From assembly GCA_002082585.1 (NCBI GenBank), contig CP020563.1, forward strand, positions 5,326,001-5,390,000: a DNA stretch of 64,000 bases. Reading direction: 5' to 3'. The notes under the pieces were generated by a model. The model saw only the letters and a program-made list of their open reading frames with translations. It was not told the DNA's origin and did not search any database. This document shows positions 51,855-61,131 of the stretch, piece after piece; the first letter of the stretch is position 1, and the number at the start of each line of letters is the position of its first letter. This stretch comes from Kitasatospora albolonga (GTDB lineage Bacteria; Actinomycetota; Actinomycetes; Streptomycetales; Streptomycetaceae). Made by a program: the position numbers and the translations under genes.

Positions 51855-52565
51855 GTGGACCCAGAGAAGCAGCCCCAGCAGCCCGCCCGGCCGGCCACCG
51901 CGCCGCCCGCCCCGGTCCCGCCCGCCGGGTTCGCGCCCGGCGACGGTCTGCGCGCCTCCGACGCCGACCGCGACCGGATCGCGGACATCCTGCGGGAGGC
52001 GATGGCCGAGGGCCGGCTGACGGCGGACGAGCACGCGGAGCGGGTCGACCTTGTCTACCGGGCCAAGACCGTCGGCGAGCTCCAGCCGCTGGTCCGCGAT
52101 CTGCCCTCCTCCTCGGACGCCTCCGCCCCGCGCCCGGAGCCGCAGCCGTACGCGTACGGCCCCGAGGTCCCCGACGGCCCCGCCGACAACCTCGTCGCGG
52201 TCTTCAGCAGCGCCACCCGCAAGGGCCGTTGGCGGGTCGGCCCCCGGACGAACGCCTTCTCCCTCTTCGGCAGCGTGGAGATCGATCTGACCGAGGCGCT
52301 TTTCGGCCAACGGCTGACCGTCATCAACGCGACGGCCATCTTCGGCAGCGTCGACATCCGGGTCCCGGAGAACATCACGCTGCGCGGCAGCGGGACCGGT
52401 GTCTTCGGCGGGTTCGACGTGCGCTCGCTGGAGTCGGTGGACCCGGAAGCGCCGGTCGTCGTCGTGAACGGCTTCTCCCTCTTCGGCGGAGTGGACGCCA
52501 AACCCAAGCGGGGCAAGTTCGTCGCGGACCTCCAGCGGCGGCTGCGCAAGCACCTCGGGCACTGA
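51855..52565 (+). CDS. DUF1707 protein with LiaF-like C-terminal domain
   Basis: 236 residues. After a Pro/Ala-rich start, LRASDADRDRIADILREAMAEG opens a DUF1707 domain (here about 33-85; SHOCT-like, typical of actinobacteria). The C-terminal half has repeated FSLFGSVEIDL, ATAIFGSVDIRV and FGGFDVRS turns of a right-handed beta-helix related to LiaF cell-wall stress proteins. No membrane helix. Function unknown; a role in envelope stress sensing is possible. The start is leaderless. Confidence 0.83.
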   Translation: MDPEKQPQQPARPATAPPAPVPPAGFAPGDGLRASDADRDRIADILREAMAEGRLTADEHAERVDLVYRAKTVGELQPLVRDLPSSSDASAPRPEPQPYAYGPEVPDGPADNLVAVFSSATRKGRWRVGPRTNAFSLFGSVEIDLTEALFGQRLTVINATAIFGSVDIRVPENITLRGSGTGVFGGFDVRSLESVDPEAPVVVVNGFSLFGGVDAKPKRGKFVADLQRRLRKHLGH

Positions 52566-52731
52566 GGACGGCACGGCGGACGCACGTTCGGGAATCAGCC
52601 AGAACGCCACCTGGAGCCCTTGTCGCGCGCCGTGCGCCGGTGCCGCTGAGTGCATAGGCGTACACACAGCGGGTATGGACTGCTGCATCGTCTCTCGCTC
52701 GCGAAGCCGTAGCCGTCGTCAGGAGTAGACC

Positions 52732-53103
52732 GTGCTGCAACCGCCGCATCAGCCTCCGCAGGTCGCCGCCGTTCCTGCCCAGCGGACCCCCGCCCGGGAG
52801 GACGAGGCGGGCCCCTGGCATTCGGAGGCGGTGTGCCGCCGGGACGAAGCCGGGCTGTTCTTCGCCCCGTCGAAGGAGCCGACCGCCGCCCGACTGGCCC
52901 GCGAGGAGGCCGCCAAGCGGCTCTGCGCCCGCTGTCCGGTGATGGTGGCGTGCCGGGAGCACGCCCTGCTGCAGCCGGAGCCGTACGGGGTGTGGGGCGG
53001 GCTCACCGCCGCCGAACGCCGGGTCGCGCTGGCCCGCCGCCGTCGGCGCGACATCGAGCTGACCGCCGCCGCGACGGGGGAGCGCATAGCCGCGGCGGGC
53101 TGA
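52732..53103 (+). CDS. WhiB-like (Wbl) Fe-S transcription factor
   Basis: 123 residues. Four cysteines C35, C65, C68 and C74 (C-x29-C-x2-C-x5-C) bind a 4Fe-4S cluster, and GVWGG (86-90) is the family turn followed by a basic C-terminal segment ARRRRRD. Wbl proteins bind the housekeeping sigma factor and steer development, redox response or antibiotic resistance. Its place beside glpX suggests the S. coelicolor orthologue WblI (from memory). AGGAG lies 7 nt before GTG 52732. Confidence 0.93.
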   Translation: MLQPPHQPPQVAAVPAQRTPAREDEAGPWHSEAVCRRDEAGLFFAPSKEPTAARLAREEAAKRLCARCPVMVACREHALLQPEPYGVWGGLTAAERRVALARRRRRDIELTAAATGERIAAAG

Positions 53104-53161
53104 GGGCGCGCCAAGGGGAACGCGAAAGAAAAGGGCGCGCAGGGGGAGCGCGAAAGAAGAG
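53104..53161 (+). repeat. Two 29-bp repeats directly after the wbl stop codon
   Basis: GGGCGCGC followed by G-rich sequence and GCGAAAGAA repeats at 53104 and 53133, starting with the base after the TGA stop. Confidence 0.85.
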
Positions 53162-53222
53162 ATGGGGTGCGAGGGCGGCAGCCGCCCCGGCACCCCTTCT
53201 TTCTCTCCGTTCCCCGCGCTTC

Positions 53223-53282
53223 CCGGCTGCTTCCCGTGCCTTCCGGCTAGTTCGTGTGCCTTCCGGCTACTTCGCGCGGTCG
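53223..53282. repeat. Three 20-bp repeats spanning the glpX stop codon
   Basis: CCGGCT recurs at 53223, 53243 and 53263 in a 20-bp unit ending GTGCCTT. The CTA of the third copy (53267-53269) is the glpX stop codon read on the minus strand (TAG), and a second TAG is kept in the neighbouring copy. Confidence 0.87.
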
Positions 53283-54298
53283 AAGTCGATGGCGCTGTAG
53301 GCGCGCAGCTTCGACAGCCGGTGCGTCGAGGAGATCGTCCGGATCGTGCCGGACTTGGAGCGCATCACGATCGACTCGGTGGTCGCCGTCTCCGCGCGGT
53401 ACCGCACACCGCGCATCAGCTCACCGTCGGTGATCCCCGTCGCCACGAAGAACACGTTGTCGCCGCTGACCAGGTCGTCGGTCGACAGCACCCGGTCCAG
53501 ATCGTGGCCCGCGTCCAGCGCCTTCTGCCGCTCCGCCTCGTCCTTGGGCCAGAGCTTGCCCTGGATGACCCCGCCCAGGCACTTTATGGCGCACGCCGAG
53601 ATGATGCCCTCGGGGGTGCCGCCGATGCCCATCAGCAGGTCGACGCCGGTGCCCTCGCGGGCGGCCATGATCGAGCCCGCCACATCGCCGTCGGAGATGA
53701 ACTTGATGCGGGCGCCGGTCTCGCGGATCTCCTTGACGATGCCCTCGTGGCGCGGGCGGTCCAGGACGACGACGGTGACGTCCTCGGGCGTGGAGTTCTT
53801 CGCCCGCGCGACACGGCGGATGTTCACCGACACGGGGGCGTTGATGTCGACGAAGTCCGCCGCCTCGGGCCCCGTGACCAGCTTGTCCATGTAGAAGACC
53901 GCGGACGGGTCGAACATCGCCCCCCGGTCGGCGGCGGCCAGCACGGCGATCGCGTTCGGCATGCCCTTGGCGTTGAGCGTGGTGCCGTCGATCGGGTCGA
54001 CCGCGATGTCGACCTCGGCGCCGGTGCCGTCGCCGACCCGCTCGCCGTTGAACAGCATGGGGGCCTCGTCCTTCTCGCCCTCCCCGATGACGACGACGCC
54101 GTTCATCGAGACGGTCGAGACGAGGGTGCGCATGGCCTTCACGGCGGCGCCGTCGGCGCCGATCTTGTCGCCGCGGCCCACCCAGCGCCCGGCGGCCATC
54201 GCGGCGGCCTCGGTGACCCGGACCAACTCCAGGGCCAGGTTGCGGTCGGGGGCCTCCGGGGAGACCTCCAGTTGGGACGGCAGATGATGCTCGGACAT
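53267..54298 (-). CDS. glpX: Class II fructose-1,6-bisphosphatase
   Basis: 343 residues. Hydrolyses fructose 1,6-bisphosphate in gluconeogenesis. [11 protein letters not shown] and DPIDGTT are the metal-binding motifs and GIGGTPEG a substrate-binding segment. Streptomyces has no class I enzyme as far as I know, so this should be the essential one. GAAAGG lies about 9 nt before the ATG. A dyad upstream (54351-54366) may serve as operator. The 3' end is made of tandem repeats. Confidence 0.95.
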   Translation of the reverse strand: MSEHHLPSQLEVSPEAPDRNLALELVRVTEAAAMAAGRWVGRGDKIGADGAAVKAMRTLVSTVSMNGVVVIGEGEKDEAPMLFNGERVGDGTGAEVDIAVDPIDGTTLNAKGMPNAIAVLAAADRGAMFDPSAVFYMDKLVTGPEAADFVDINAPVSVNIRRVARAKNSTPEDVTVVVLDRPRHEGIVKEIRETGARIKFISDGDVAGSIMAAREGTGVDLLMGIGGTPEGIISACAIKCLGGVIQGKLWPKDEAERQKALDAGHDLDRVLSTDDLVSGDNVFFVATGITDGELMRGVRYRAETATTESIVMRSKSGTIRTISSTHRLSKLRAYSAIDFDRAK

Positions 54299-54350
54299 CG
54301 GAGCGCACCTTTCTGTACGGCGACGACCGGATATGAGGGTGCTGTGACTC

Positions 54351-54366
54351 TATCGGTAGGTCGATA
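54351..54366. promoter_or_regulatory. Dyad TATCG-gtaggt-CGATA in the glpX upstream region
   Basis: A 5-bp inverted repeat with 6-bp spacer, 53 bp before glpX. On the minus strand TAGAGT overlaps its edge and could be the glpX -10. On the plus strand GATAAA (54363-54368) could serve the DUF4245 gene. A regulator of gluconeogenesis may bind here. Confidence 0.4.
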
Positions 54367-54482
54367 AAATGAGCAGTACGGGTCACGCATGAGCGCCCCG
54401 ATACGTGCTGTCCCCGCCACCCGCTGTCACGCCCGCCGCCGCCCGGGACCCTACGCTGGGGCCTCACGGGCCCCGTGCCACC

Positions 54483-55088
54483 ATGGACCCCGTGGCAAGC
54501 AAGCGAGGCAAGCAGACGGTCAGGAACATGTTCCTGTCGACCTTGGTGACCGCCGCCTGCGCGGGCGTCATCTACATCTTCATTCCGCACGACGAGAACG
54601 CCGACCCGATCAAGGCCGTCGACTTCACCGTCGAACTGGCGACGGTGCGCATCGCGGCCCCCTACCCGGTCGCCGCGCCGGAGGGCCTCCCGGAGAAGTG
54701 GAAGCCGACCTCCGTCTCGTACGACCACACCGCGGGCAAGGCGTGGCACCTCGGCTTCCTCGACCCGGACCGCAAGTACGTCGCGGTCGAGCAGTCCACC
54801 GCCGACGCGCGCACCTATGTCCCCCAGGTCAGCCAGAAGGCCAAGGACACCGGGACCACCGAGACGGTCGCGGGCCGGGAGTGGCAGTACTGGGAGGGCG
54901 CGAAGTACGACGCCCTCGTGCTGCTGGAGAAGGGGCACACGACGGTCGTGACCGGCTCGGCGCCCAAGGAGCGGCTGGTGGAGATGGCCGAGGCGCTGAA
55001 GACGGAGCCGGTCGGGGGCTCCGTGCCCGTACCGTCGGCCTCGCCCTCGGTTTCCGTCTCCCCGTCCGCTTCTGCCGCGGCCTCCTGA
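54483..55088 (+). CDS. DUF4245 membrane-anchored protein
   Basis: 201 residues. A short basic N terminus and one membrane helix (about 17-34) anchor an extracytoplasmic domain typical of DUF4245, a family found in actinobacteria and often next to glpX. The C-terminal 30 residues are Ser/Pro rich. ATG 54483 is assumed; GTG 54492 is an alternative. No ribosome binding site is evident. Function unknown. Confidence 0.83.
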   Translation: MDPVASKRGKQTVRNMFLSTLVTAACAGVIYIFIPHDENADPIKAVDFTVELATVRIAAPYPVAAPEGLPEKWKPTSVSYDHTAGKAWHLGFLDPDRKYVAVEQSTADARTYVPQVSQKAKDTGTTETVAGREWQYWEGAKYDALVLLEKGHTTVVTGSAPKERLVEMAEALKTEPVGGSVPVPSASPSVSVSPSASAAAS

Positions 55089-55123
55089 CGGGCGGTCCTG
55101 TCCGCTGTACGGACGTGGCTGTA

Positions 55124-55174
55124 CGTACGTGAGGGGCCCCGGAACACCAGGTGTTCCGGGGCCCCTCACGTACG
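55124..55174. terminator. 25-bp perfect inverted repeat, bidirectional terminator
   Basis: Arms of 25 nt (starting CGTACGTGAGGGGCCCC) are perfectly complementary around a single central A at 55149. It separates the convergent DUF4245 and nitroreductase genes and is the longest perfect dyad in the window. Confidence 0.88.
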
Positions 55175-55184
55175 GCGTGCGCGC

Positions 55185-55775
55185 TCAGACGGTCGTGACG
55201 ACCTCGTCGAAGGAGAGGCGCGGGCTGCGCGGGAACCAGGCGTCCTCGCCCGGCTTGCCGATGTTGACGACCATCAGCGGGGTGTGGTCGCCGTCCAGGA
55301 ACTCCTTCTGGATACCGGCGGCGTCGTAGCCGGTCATCGGTCCGGCGGCCAGTCCGGCGGCGCGGACGCCGATGATGAAGTAGGCGGCCTGGAGCGCGGC
55401 GTTGAGACCGGCGGCCGACTCACGGACCGGGCGCTCCGTGAAGAACAGGTCCTTGGCCTGCGGGAAGTGCGGCAGCAGCGCCGGAAGCTCCTCGTGGAAC
55501 TCGTTGTCGGCGGCCAGGATCGCGACCAGCGGGGCGGTGGCGGTCTTCGGCCGGTTGCCCTCGGCCATGTGCTGCACCAGGCGCTCGCGGCCCTCGGCGG
55601 AGCGGACCAGGACGACACGCAGCGGCGACTGGTTGAACGCGGTGGGGCCGAACTTGACCAGGTCGTAGATCGCCTGGACCTGCTCGTCGGTCACCGGCTC
55701 GTCGGTGAAGGTGTTGGCGGTGCGGGCCTCGCGGAAGAGGAGGTCCTGGGCGGCGGGGTCGAGAACGAGGGACAT
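55185..55775 (-). CDS. Nitroreductase family protein, RutE-like malonic semialdehyde reductase
   Basis: 196 residues, FMN-dependent nitroreductase fold. The FNQSPLRVVLVRS segment and GPMTGYDAAGIQKEFL are typical of the RutE subgroup, which reduces malonic semialdehyde to 3-hydroxypropionate. The physiological substrate here is not certain. GGAAGG lies 11 nt upstream of the ATG. Confidence 0.87.
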   Translation of the reverse strand: MSLVLDPAAQDLLFREARTANTFTDEPVTDEQVQAIYDLVKFGPTAFNQSPLRVVLVRSAEGRERLVQHMAEGNRPKTATAPLVAILAADNEFHEELPALLPHFPQAKDLFFTERPVRESAAGLNAALQAAYFIIGVRAAGLAAGPMTGYDAAGIQKEFLDGDHTPLMVVNIGKPGEDAWFPRSPRLSFDEVVTTV

Positions 55776-55960
55776 CTGGGTGCGAACCTTCCGAACGGGC
55801 GTGGGGGAAGTGATGGCACGACCGTAACGGAGAGATAGGTTAACTTTCAACTAAAACCGGAGTGGAGTGATCCACTCCACAACGCGGCCGTGCTTCTCCG
55901 CTTCTTCCGGCTGCTTCTCCCGGACGGCTCTCCCGGCCAGCTCTTCCGGTCGGCTCGCTC

Positions 55961-56233
55961 TCAGCCGTCGGTGGCCGGACCCGCGGCGCTGCCGCCCCCG
56001 CCGGCCTCGTCCTGCGGCCGGGCCAGCGCGGCGTCCAGGCGGGCCCGGGCGCCCTCCAGCCAGTGGCGGCAGATCTTCGCCAGCTCCTCGCCCCGCTCCC
56101 ACAGGGCCAGGGACTCCTCCAGCGTCGTACCGCCCGCCTCCAGCCTGCGTACGACCTCGATCAGCTCGTCCCGCGCCTGCTCGTACCCGAGCGTGCTCGT
56201 CGCGGCAGCCGCCGCCGTACCGTCGTCCGTCAT
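55961..56233 (-). CDS. xseB: Exonuclease VII small subunit
   Basis: 90 residues. The pattern [20 protein letters not shown] and [19 protein letters not shown] (separate helices) is that of XseB, whose six copies wrap the large subunit. Exonuclease VII degrades single-stranded DNA from both ends. The gene follows xseA on the same strand. TAGGGT lies 7 nt before ATG 56233, so it may have its own leaderless transcript. Confidence 0.93.
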   Translation of the reverse strand: MTDDGTAAAAATSTLGYEQARDELIEVVRRLEAGGTTLEESLALWERGEELAKICRHWLEGARARLDAALARPQDEAGGGGSAAGPATDG

Positions 56234-56240
56234 GTGATCC

Positions 56241-56246
56241 ACCCTA
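56241..56246 (-). promoter_or_regulatory. -10 element TAGGGT of xseB, leaderless start
   Basis: On the minus strand TAGGGT ends 7 nt before ATG 56233. Confidence 0.5.
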
Positions 56247-56385
56247 GATTCGTCGTCTTCCGGCCCCGCCCGGCCCGGCCACGGGGCCGTCCGTCCTCGG
56301 CCGCTTCCCTCTGCCGCTTGCTTGTGCCGCCTTGCCCGCGCCGCTTCCTCCGGCCTGCTTCACGCGCCGCTTTCCCCGGACTGCT

Positions 56386-57597
56386 TCACCCGTCCACCCG
56401 GACCGTGAACTCGCCCTCCGACACCCGAGCCCGCAGCGGCTCCCCGGCCGCCCCGGCCTCGTCGGGGGAGCGCACCACATGGCCGTCGGGCCGCTGGAGC
56501 ACCGCGTACCCCCGCTCCAGCGTGGCGGCGGGCGAGAGCGAGACGACCCGGGCCCGGGTGTGCGCGAGCTCCGAATCGGCCCGGTCCAGCAGATGGCCCA
56601 GCACCCGGCGGCTCCGCCCGACGAGCGCGTCGACCTCCGCCGCCCGCTCGTCCACCAGCCGCTGGGGGCGCTCCATCGAGGGGCGCCCCAGCGCGTGCGC
56701 GAGCCCTCGCTCCTCGCGGTCCAGGATGCCCCGGACGGTCCGCAGGGCCCGGTCGCGGAGCTGCCGCACCTTCTCCAGCTCCTCGCCCACGTCCGGTACG
56801 ACCTTCTTGGCCGCGTCCGTGGGCGTGGAGGCGCGCAGGTCGGCCACCAGGTCCAGCAGCGGGGAGTCCGGCTCGTGGCCGATCGCGGAGACCACCGGCG
56901 TACGGCAGGCGGCCACGGCCCGGACCAGCTGCTCGTCCGAGAACGGCAGCAGATCCTCCACGCTGCCGCCGCCCCGCGCCACCACGATCACGTCCACCTC
57001 GGGCAGCGCGTCCAGCTCCTCGACGGCCTGGACCACCTGGGCGACCGCGTTCACCCCCTGCACGGCGGTGTTGCGGACCTCGAAGCGCACGGCGGGCCAG
57101 CGGCGGCGGGCGTTCTCCAGGACATCGCGCTCGGCGGCGGAGGCCCGCCCGCAGACCAGCCCGACGAGCTGCGGCAGGAAGGGGAGCTGCTTCTTCCGGT
57201 CGAGCGCGAAGAGCCCCTCGGCGGCGAGCGACTTCTTCAGCTGCTCCAGCCGCACCAGCAGCTCGCCGATGCCGACCGGCCGTATGTCGGTGGCCCGCAG
57301 CGACAGCTGCCCCCGGGGCGCGTACCACTCGGGCTTGGCGAGGACGACGACGCGCGCGCCCTCGCTCACCACGTCGGCGATGCGGTCGAAGACCTGCCGG
57401 AAACAGGTGACGCTCACCGAGATGTCGTGCGAGGGGTCGCGCAGGGTCAGAAAGACGACCCCGGCACCCGGCCGCCGCGACAGCTGGGTGATCTGCCCCT
57501 CCACCCAGATCGCACCGAGCCGGTCGATCCACCCCCCGATCAGGCGCGACACCTCACCGACGGGCAGCGGCGCTTCCGCGGACGTGTTGAGAGCCAT
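56386..57597 (-). CDS. xseA: Exonuclease VII large subunit
   Basis: 403 residues. An N-terminal OB fold (about 15-105, with VWVEGQI-like [10 protein letters not shown]) and catalytic domain with [19 protein letters not shown] and SAIGHEPD, followed by coiled-coil helices that bind XseB. ATG 57597 has TACGCT 7 nt upstream and no ribosome binding site. The region after the stop (56301-56390) carries degenerate repeats of CCGCTTCC type. Confidence 0.95.
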   Translation of the reverse strand: MALNTSAEAPLPVGEVSRLIGGWIDRLGAIWVEGQITQLSRRPGAGVVFLTLRDPSHDISVSVTCFRQVFDRIADVVSEGARVVVLAKPEWYAPRGQLSLRATDIRPVGIGELLVRLEQLKKSLAAEGLFALDRKKQLPFLPQLVGLVCGRASAAERDVLENARRRWPAVRFEVRNTAVQGVNAVAQVVQAVEELDALPEVDVIVVARGGGSVEDLLPFSDEQLVRAVAACRTPVVSAIGHEPDSPLLDLVADLRASTPTDAAKKVVPDVGEELEKVRQLRDRALRTVRGILDREERGLAHALGRPSMERPQRLVDERAAEVDALVGRSRRVLGHLLDRADSELAHTRARVVSLSPAATLERGYAVLQRPDGHVVRSPDEAGAAGEPLRARVSEGEFTVRVDG

Positions 57598-57604
57598 GCG
57601 CACG

Positions 57605-57610
57605 AGCGTA
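57605..57610 (-). promoter_or_regulatory. -10 element TACGCT of xseA, leaderless start
   Basis: On the minus strand TACGCT ends 7 nt before ATG 57597. Confidence 0.5.
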
Positions 57611-57706
57611 TCGGGACGCACTGACAGCGGAGGCGGCCCACGAACGGAAGCTGTCAGGCAAAGCCCGCCCCCTCACCGCCGCCCGCTCCCCGTGCCCCCG
57701 GCCCCT

Positions 57707-59125
57707 TCACCCCCGCCCGCTTCCCGCTTCCCGTGCCCCCGCCCCCTGCACCGCGAGCACCACGAGCCCCACCCCCAGCCAGCACAGCCCCACCACCTGG
57801 GCGCTCGTCGTCGCCTCCAGGATGACCGCGACGAGGATTCCCGCCCCCACCACCGGCACCAGCACGTGCTTCCACCAGACGGGCGGCCCAGCCATCCGGC
57901 GTACGGTGAACCAGCCGACCACCGACGCGTGCAGCAGCACGAACGCGGTCAGGGCCCCGATGTTCACGACCGACACCAGGTGGTCGAGGCCGTCGTCGCG
58001 CCGGGCCGCCCACACCGCCGCCACCAGGGTCACGACCGCGGCGCCGAGGATCGCGAGCCGCGGCACGCCCGACTTCGGGTCGACCTTGGCCAGGAACGGC
58101 GGCAGCCGCCGCTCACGGGCCATCGCGAAGACCAGCCGCCCGGCGGCGGCCTGCCCGGCCAGCGCCGCGAACGCCGCCCCGATCGCCTTGCTGACCGCCA
58201 CCAGATCGTGCAGCCAGGTCCCCACGGAGGCGTCCACCGCGTCGTAGAAGGCCGACCCCTGGGCCGCCGGATCGGCCTTCAGCTCCGCCGAGCCCATCGG
58301 CTCCAGGAGCGCCGCCAGATAGGTCTGCGCGACGAACAGCACCCCGGCGAGCATCAGACAGAAGAGGAGCGCCCGCGCCACCTTCCGGGACCCTCCCGTC
58401 ACCTCCTCGGCGAACGAGGCGATGGCGTCGAACCCCAGATACGACAGGACGGCCACCGAGACCGCGCCCAGCACCGCCGCCACGGAGAACGCCGTGTCCC
58501 CGGTGAGCGGCGTCAGCCACCCGCGCTGCGCCCCGTCCCGTACGAGGACGGCCACGGCCGACACCACGAAGACCAGCAGCACCACGATCTCCATGGCCAG
58601 CACGGCGAACCCGACCCGCGCCGCCGCCCGTACGCCCCACAGATTGAGCAGCGTGGTGATCAGCACGGCGACGGCGGTCCACACCCACCGCGACACCTCC
58701 GGGACCAGGGCGTTCATGGCGATGCCGGAGAAGAGGTAGGCAACGGCCGGGATGAGCAGGTAGTCGAGCATCGCCATCCACCCCGCGACGAACCCGGGCC
58801 CTTCCCCGAGCCCCTTGCGGGCATACGTGAACACCGACCCCGCGAAGGGCGCGACCCGCACCATCTGGGCGTAACTGAAGGCGGTGAAGCCCATGACGAC
58901 GGTGGCCACGATGTAGACGAGGGCCACCGAACCGCCGGACCGGGCGTCCAGGGTGCCGAAGATGCCGACGGGGGCCATCGGGGCGATGAACAGCAGCCCG
59001 TAGACGACGAGGTCCCGGAACCCGAGGGACCGCCGCAGCCGCCCTTCCTGAACGCTGCTCCCGCGCCCCTCCTGGACGCCGCTCCCGCTGTCGCCTCCAC
59101 TGCCGTTCCCCGGGACCGACGCCAT
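57707..59125 (-). CDS. APC superfamily amino acid permease
   Basis: 472 residues with twelve or so membrane helices. The first helix region [15 protein letters not shown] and [14 protein letters not shown] fit the APC fold of amino acid and polyamine permeases; [14 protein letters not shown] is the conserved helix 6 segment. The substrate is unknown. ATG 59125 has GGAGG 5 nt upstream. It is divergent from ispH. The 3' end and flank contain repeats of CCGCCCGCTTCCCGTGCC type. Confidence 0.9.
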   Translation of the reverse strand: MASVPGNGSGGDSGSGVQEGRGSSVQEGRLRRSLGFRDLVVYGLLFIAPMAPVGIFGTLDARSGGSVALVYIVATVVMGFTAFSYAQMVRVAPFAGSVFTYARKGLGEGPGFVAGWMAMLDYLLIPAVAYLFSGIAMNALVPEVSRWVWTAVAVLITTLLNLWGVRAAARVGFAVLAMEIVVLLVFVVSAVAVLVRDGAQRGWLTPLTGDTAFSVAAVLGAVSVAVLSYLGFDAIASFAEEVTGGSRKVARALLFCLMLAGVLFVAQTYLAALLEPMGSAELKADPAAQGSAFYDAVDASVGTWLHDLVAVSKAIGAAFAALAGQAAAGRLVFAMARERRLPPFLAKVDPKSGVPRLAILGAAVVTLVAAVWAARRDDGLDHLVSVVNIGALTAFVLLHASVVGWFTVRRMAGPPVWWKHVLVPVVGAGILVAVILEATTSAQVVGLCWLGVGLVVLAVQGAGAREAGSGRG

Positions 59126-59209
59126 CAACCCTCCACCCTCACCGACCGTGACCACTCGTCACGACCAGTCTGTCCATGTGGTCGTCATGGCGCCTGTTCG
59201 GTACGGCCT

Positions 59210-59215
59210 TACGAT
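59210..59215 (+). promoter_or_regulatory. -10 element TACGAT of ispH, leaderless start
   Basis: TACGAT ends 7 nt before ATG 59223. If the upstream ATG at 59214 were used it would lie inside the -10 element. Confidence 0.55.
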
Positions 59216-59222
59216 GGGACGC

Positions 59223-60203
59223 ATGACTGCAATGCCTGCCCGCCGTGTCCTGCTCGCCGCTCCCCGTGGCTACTGCGCGGGCGTGGACCGTGCCGTGATC
59301 GCCGTCGAGAAGGCCCTGGAGCAGTACGGGGCCCCGATCTACGTCCGCCACGAGATCGTGCACAACAAGTACGTCGTGCAGACCCTGGAGAAGAAGGGCG
59401 CGATCTTCGTCGACCAGACCGCGGAGGTCCCCGAGGGCTCCATCGTGATGTTCTCCGCGCACGGAGTGGCGCCCACCGTCCACGCGGAGGCCGCCGAGCG
59501 CAAGCTCGCGACCATCGACGCGACCTGCCCGCTGGTCACCAAGGTCCACAAGGAAGCCGTCCGGTACGCCAAGGAGGACTACGACATCCTCCTGATCGGT
59601 CACGAGGGCCACGAGGAGGTCATCGGCACCTCCGGCGAGGCCCCCGACCACATCCAGCTCGTCGACGGCCCCGAGGACGTCGCGAACATCGAGGTCCGCG
59701 ACGAGTCGAAGGTCGTCTGGCTCTCCCAGACCACGCTCTCCGTCGACGAGACGATGGAGACGGTGGGCGCGCTCAAGTCGAAGTTCCCGAACCTCCTCTC
59801 GCCGCCCAGCGACGACATCTGCTACGCCACGCAGAACCGCCAGATCGCGGTGAAGAAGCTGGCCGAGGACGCCGAGCTGGTCATCGTGGTCGGCTCGAAG
59901 AACTCCTCGAACTCCATCCGCATGGTCGAGGTCGCCCTCGACGCCGGAGCCGCCGCCGCGTACCTGGTCGACTTCGCGAGCGAGATCGACGAGGCGTGGC
60001 TGGAGGGCGTGACGACGGTCGGCCTGACCTCCGGGGCCTCGGTCCCCGACGTCCTGGTCGACGGGGTCCTGGAGTGGCTCGCGGAGCGCGGTTACGCGGA
60101 CGTGGAGACGGTCAAGACGGCCGACGAGTCGATCACCTTCTCCCTCCCCAAGGAGCTCCGCCGCGACCTGCGCGCCGAGGCCGCCGCCCTGTCCGCCGAG
60201 TAG
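59223..60203 (+). CDS. ispH: 4-hydroxy-3-methylbut-2-enyl diphosphate reductase
   Basis: 326 residues. Last enzyme of the MEP pathway, giving IPP and DMAPP, the precursors used by UppS elsewhere in this window. The three cysteines that hold the Fe-S cluster are C18 (GYCAGV), C102 (ATCPLV) and C200 ([10 protein letters not shown]). The family Glu/His residues in FSAHGV and EVIGTSGE are present. The stop codon lies within a 23-bp duplication. Confidence 0.97.
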   Translation: MTAMPARRVLLAAPRGYCAGVDRAVIAVEKALEQYGAPIYVRHEIVHNKYVVQTLEKKGAIFVDQTAEVPEGSIVMFSAHGVAPTVHAEAAERKLATIDATCPLVTKVHKEAVRYAKEDYDILLIGHEGHEEVIGTSGEAPDHIQLVDGPEDVANIEVRDESKVVWLSQTTLSVDETMETVGALKSKFPNLLSPPSDDICYATQNRQIAVKKLAEDAELVIVVGSKNSSNSIRMVEVALDAGAAAAYLVDFASEIDEAWLEGVTTVGLTSGASVPDVLVDGVLEWLAERGYADVETVKTADESITFSLPKELRRDLRAEAAALSAE

Positions 60204-60225
60204 CCGCCGCCCTGTCCGCCGAGCA
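60180..60225 (+). repeat. 23-bp duplication spanning the ispH stop codon
   Basis: GCCGCCGCCCTGTCCGCCGA followed by GTA in the first copy (60180-60202) is repeated at 60203-60225 ending GCA. The junction forms the TAG stop of ispH, so the copy lies wholly in the 3' flank. Confidence 0.92.
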
Positions 60226-60270
60226 GACGCGAGAAGGCCGGGTAGCAGGGCGCGGGCCCCGGCCTGCCCG

Positions 60271-60276
60271 TACGGT
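60271..60276 (+). promoter_or_regulatory. -10 element TACGGT of ppgK, leaderless start
   Basis: TACGGT ends 6 nt before ATG 60283. Confidence 0.55.
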
Positions 60277-60282
60277 GTTTCC

Positions 60283-61020
60283 ATGGAGATCTTCGGCGTG
60301 GACATCGGCGGTTCAGGGATCAAGGGCGCTCCCGTGGACCTGGACCGCGGAGACCTGGCGCGGGAGCGCCACAAAGTACTGACACCCCAGCCGGCCACGC
60401 CTCAGGGCGTGGCCGGCTGCGTGGCGGAGGTCGTCGGCCACTTCGACTGGTCGGGCCCGATCGGGATCACGTTCCCGGGCGTCGTCACGGACGGCGTCAC
60501 GCGGACGGCGGCCAATGTCGACAAGGGCTGGATCGACACGGACGCCGCCGCGCTGCTCGGCGAGCGGGTCGGCGGGCCGGTGACGATCCTGAACGACGCG
60601 GACGCGGCCGGGATCGCGGAGATGACGTTCGGCGCGGGCCGGGGCCGTAAAGGCACGGTGATCATGCTGACGCTCGGTACGGGCATCGGCAGCGCGATCT
60701 TCGTGGACGGCCGCCTCGTCCCCAACACCGAGCTGGGCCACCTGGAGCTGCACGGCCACGAGGCGGAGAAGCGCGCCTCCACGAAGGCCCGGGAGGACGA
60801 GGACCTCAGCTGGCAGCACTGGGCGCACCGGGTGCAGAAGTACCTGCTGCACGTGGAGATGCTGTTCTCGCCCGAGCTGTTCATCATCGGGGGAGGCGTG
60901 AGCCGCAAGGCGGAGAAGTTCCTGCCGCTGATCGAGAAGGTCCGCGCGGAGATCGTCCCGGCGGAGCTCCAGAACAACGCGGGGATCGTGGGGGCGGCGA
61001 TGGCGGCGGCGGGGAAGTAG
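60283..61020 (+). CDS. ppgK: Polyphosphate glucokinase (ROK family)
   Basis: 245 residues. Phosphorylates glucose with polyphosphate (and often ATP). [11 protein letters not shown] is the phosphate-binding loop, LNDADAAG carries the catalytic Asp, and [20 protein letters not shown] are the second phosphate and sugar-binding motifs. The GHLEL motif and short length fit PpgK rather than a ROK regulator. Leaderless start. Confidence 0.95.
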   Translation: MEIFGVDIGGSGIKGAPVDLDRGDLARERHKVLTPQPATPQGVAGCVAEVVGHFDWSGPIGITFPGVVTDGVTRTAANVDKGWIDTDAAALLGERVGGPVTILNDADAAGIAEMTFGAGRGRKGTVIMLTLGTGIGSAIFVDGRLVPNTELGHLELHGHEAEKRASTKAREDEDLSWQHWAHRVQKYLLHVEMLFSPELFIIGGGVSRKAEKFLPLIEKVRAEIVPAELQNNAGIVGAAMAAAGK

Positions 61021-61069
61021 CGGGCCGCCGCTTACGGGGTGTTACGCGGCCTGTCGGCCGGGTGCGGGT

Positions 61070-61131
61070 GCTACCTGCCGACGCGGGGGCTTACCTGCCC
61101 ACCGGAGAAGGCTTACCTGCCGACCCGGGAG
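61070..61131. repeat. Three ~21-bp repeats spanning the stop codon of the DUF6542 gene
   Basis: TACCTGCC recurs at 61072, 61092 and 61114 (last copy TACCTGCCG). The TTA at 61113-61115 is the minus-strand TAA stop of the DUF6542 gene, and the second copy also reads TTACC while the first reads CTACC (TAG). Confidence 0.87.

Noticed and set aside
56063..60382. 1439-codon plus-strand open frame antisense to xseB, xseA and the APC permease
   Set aside because: Arg/Pro/Ser-rich shadow of real minus-strand genes, running on through ispH in the wrong frame.
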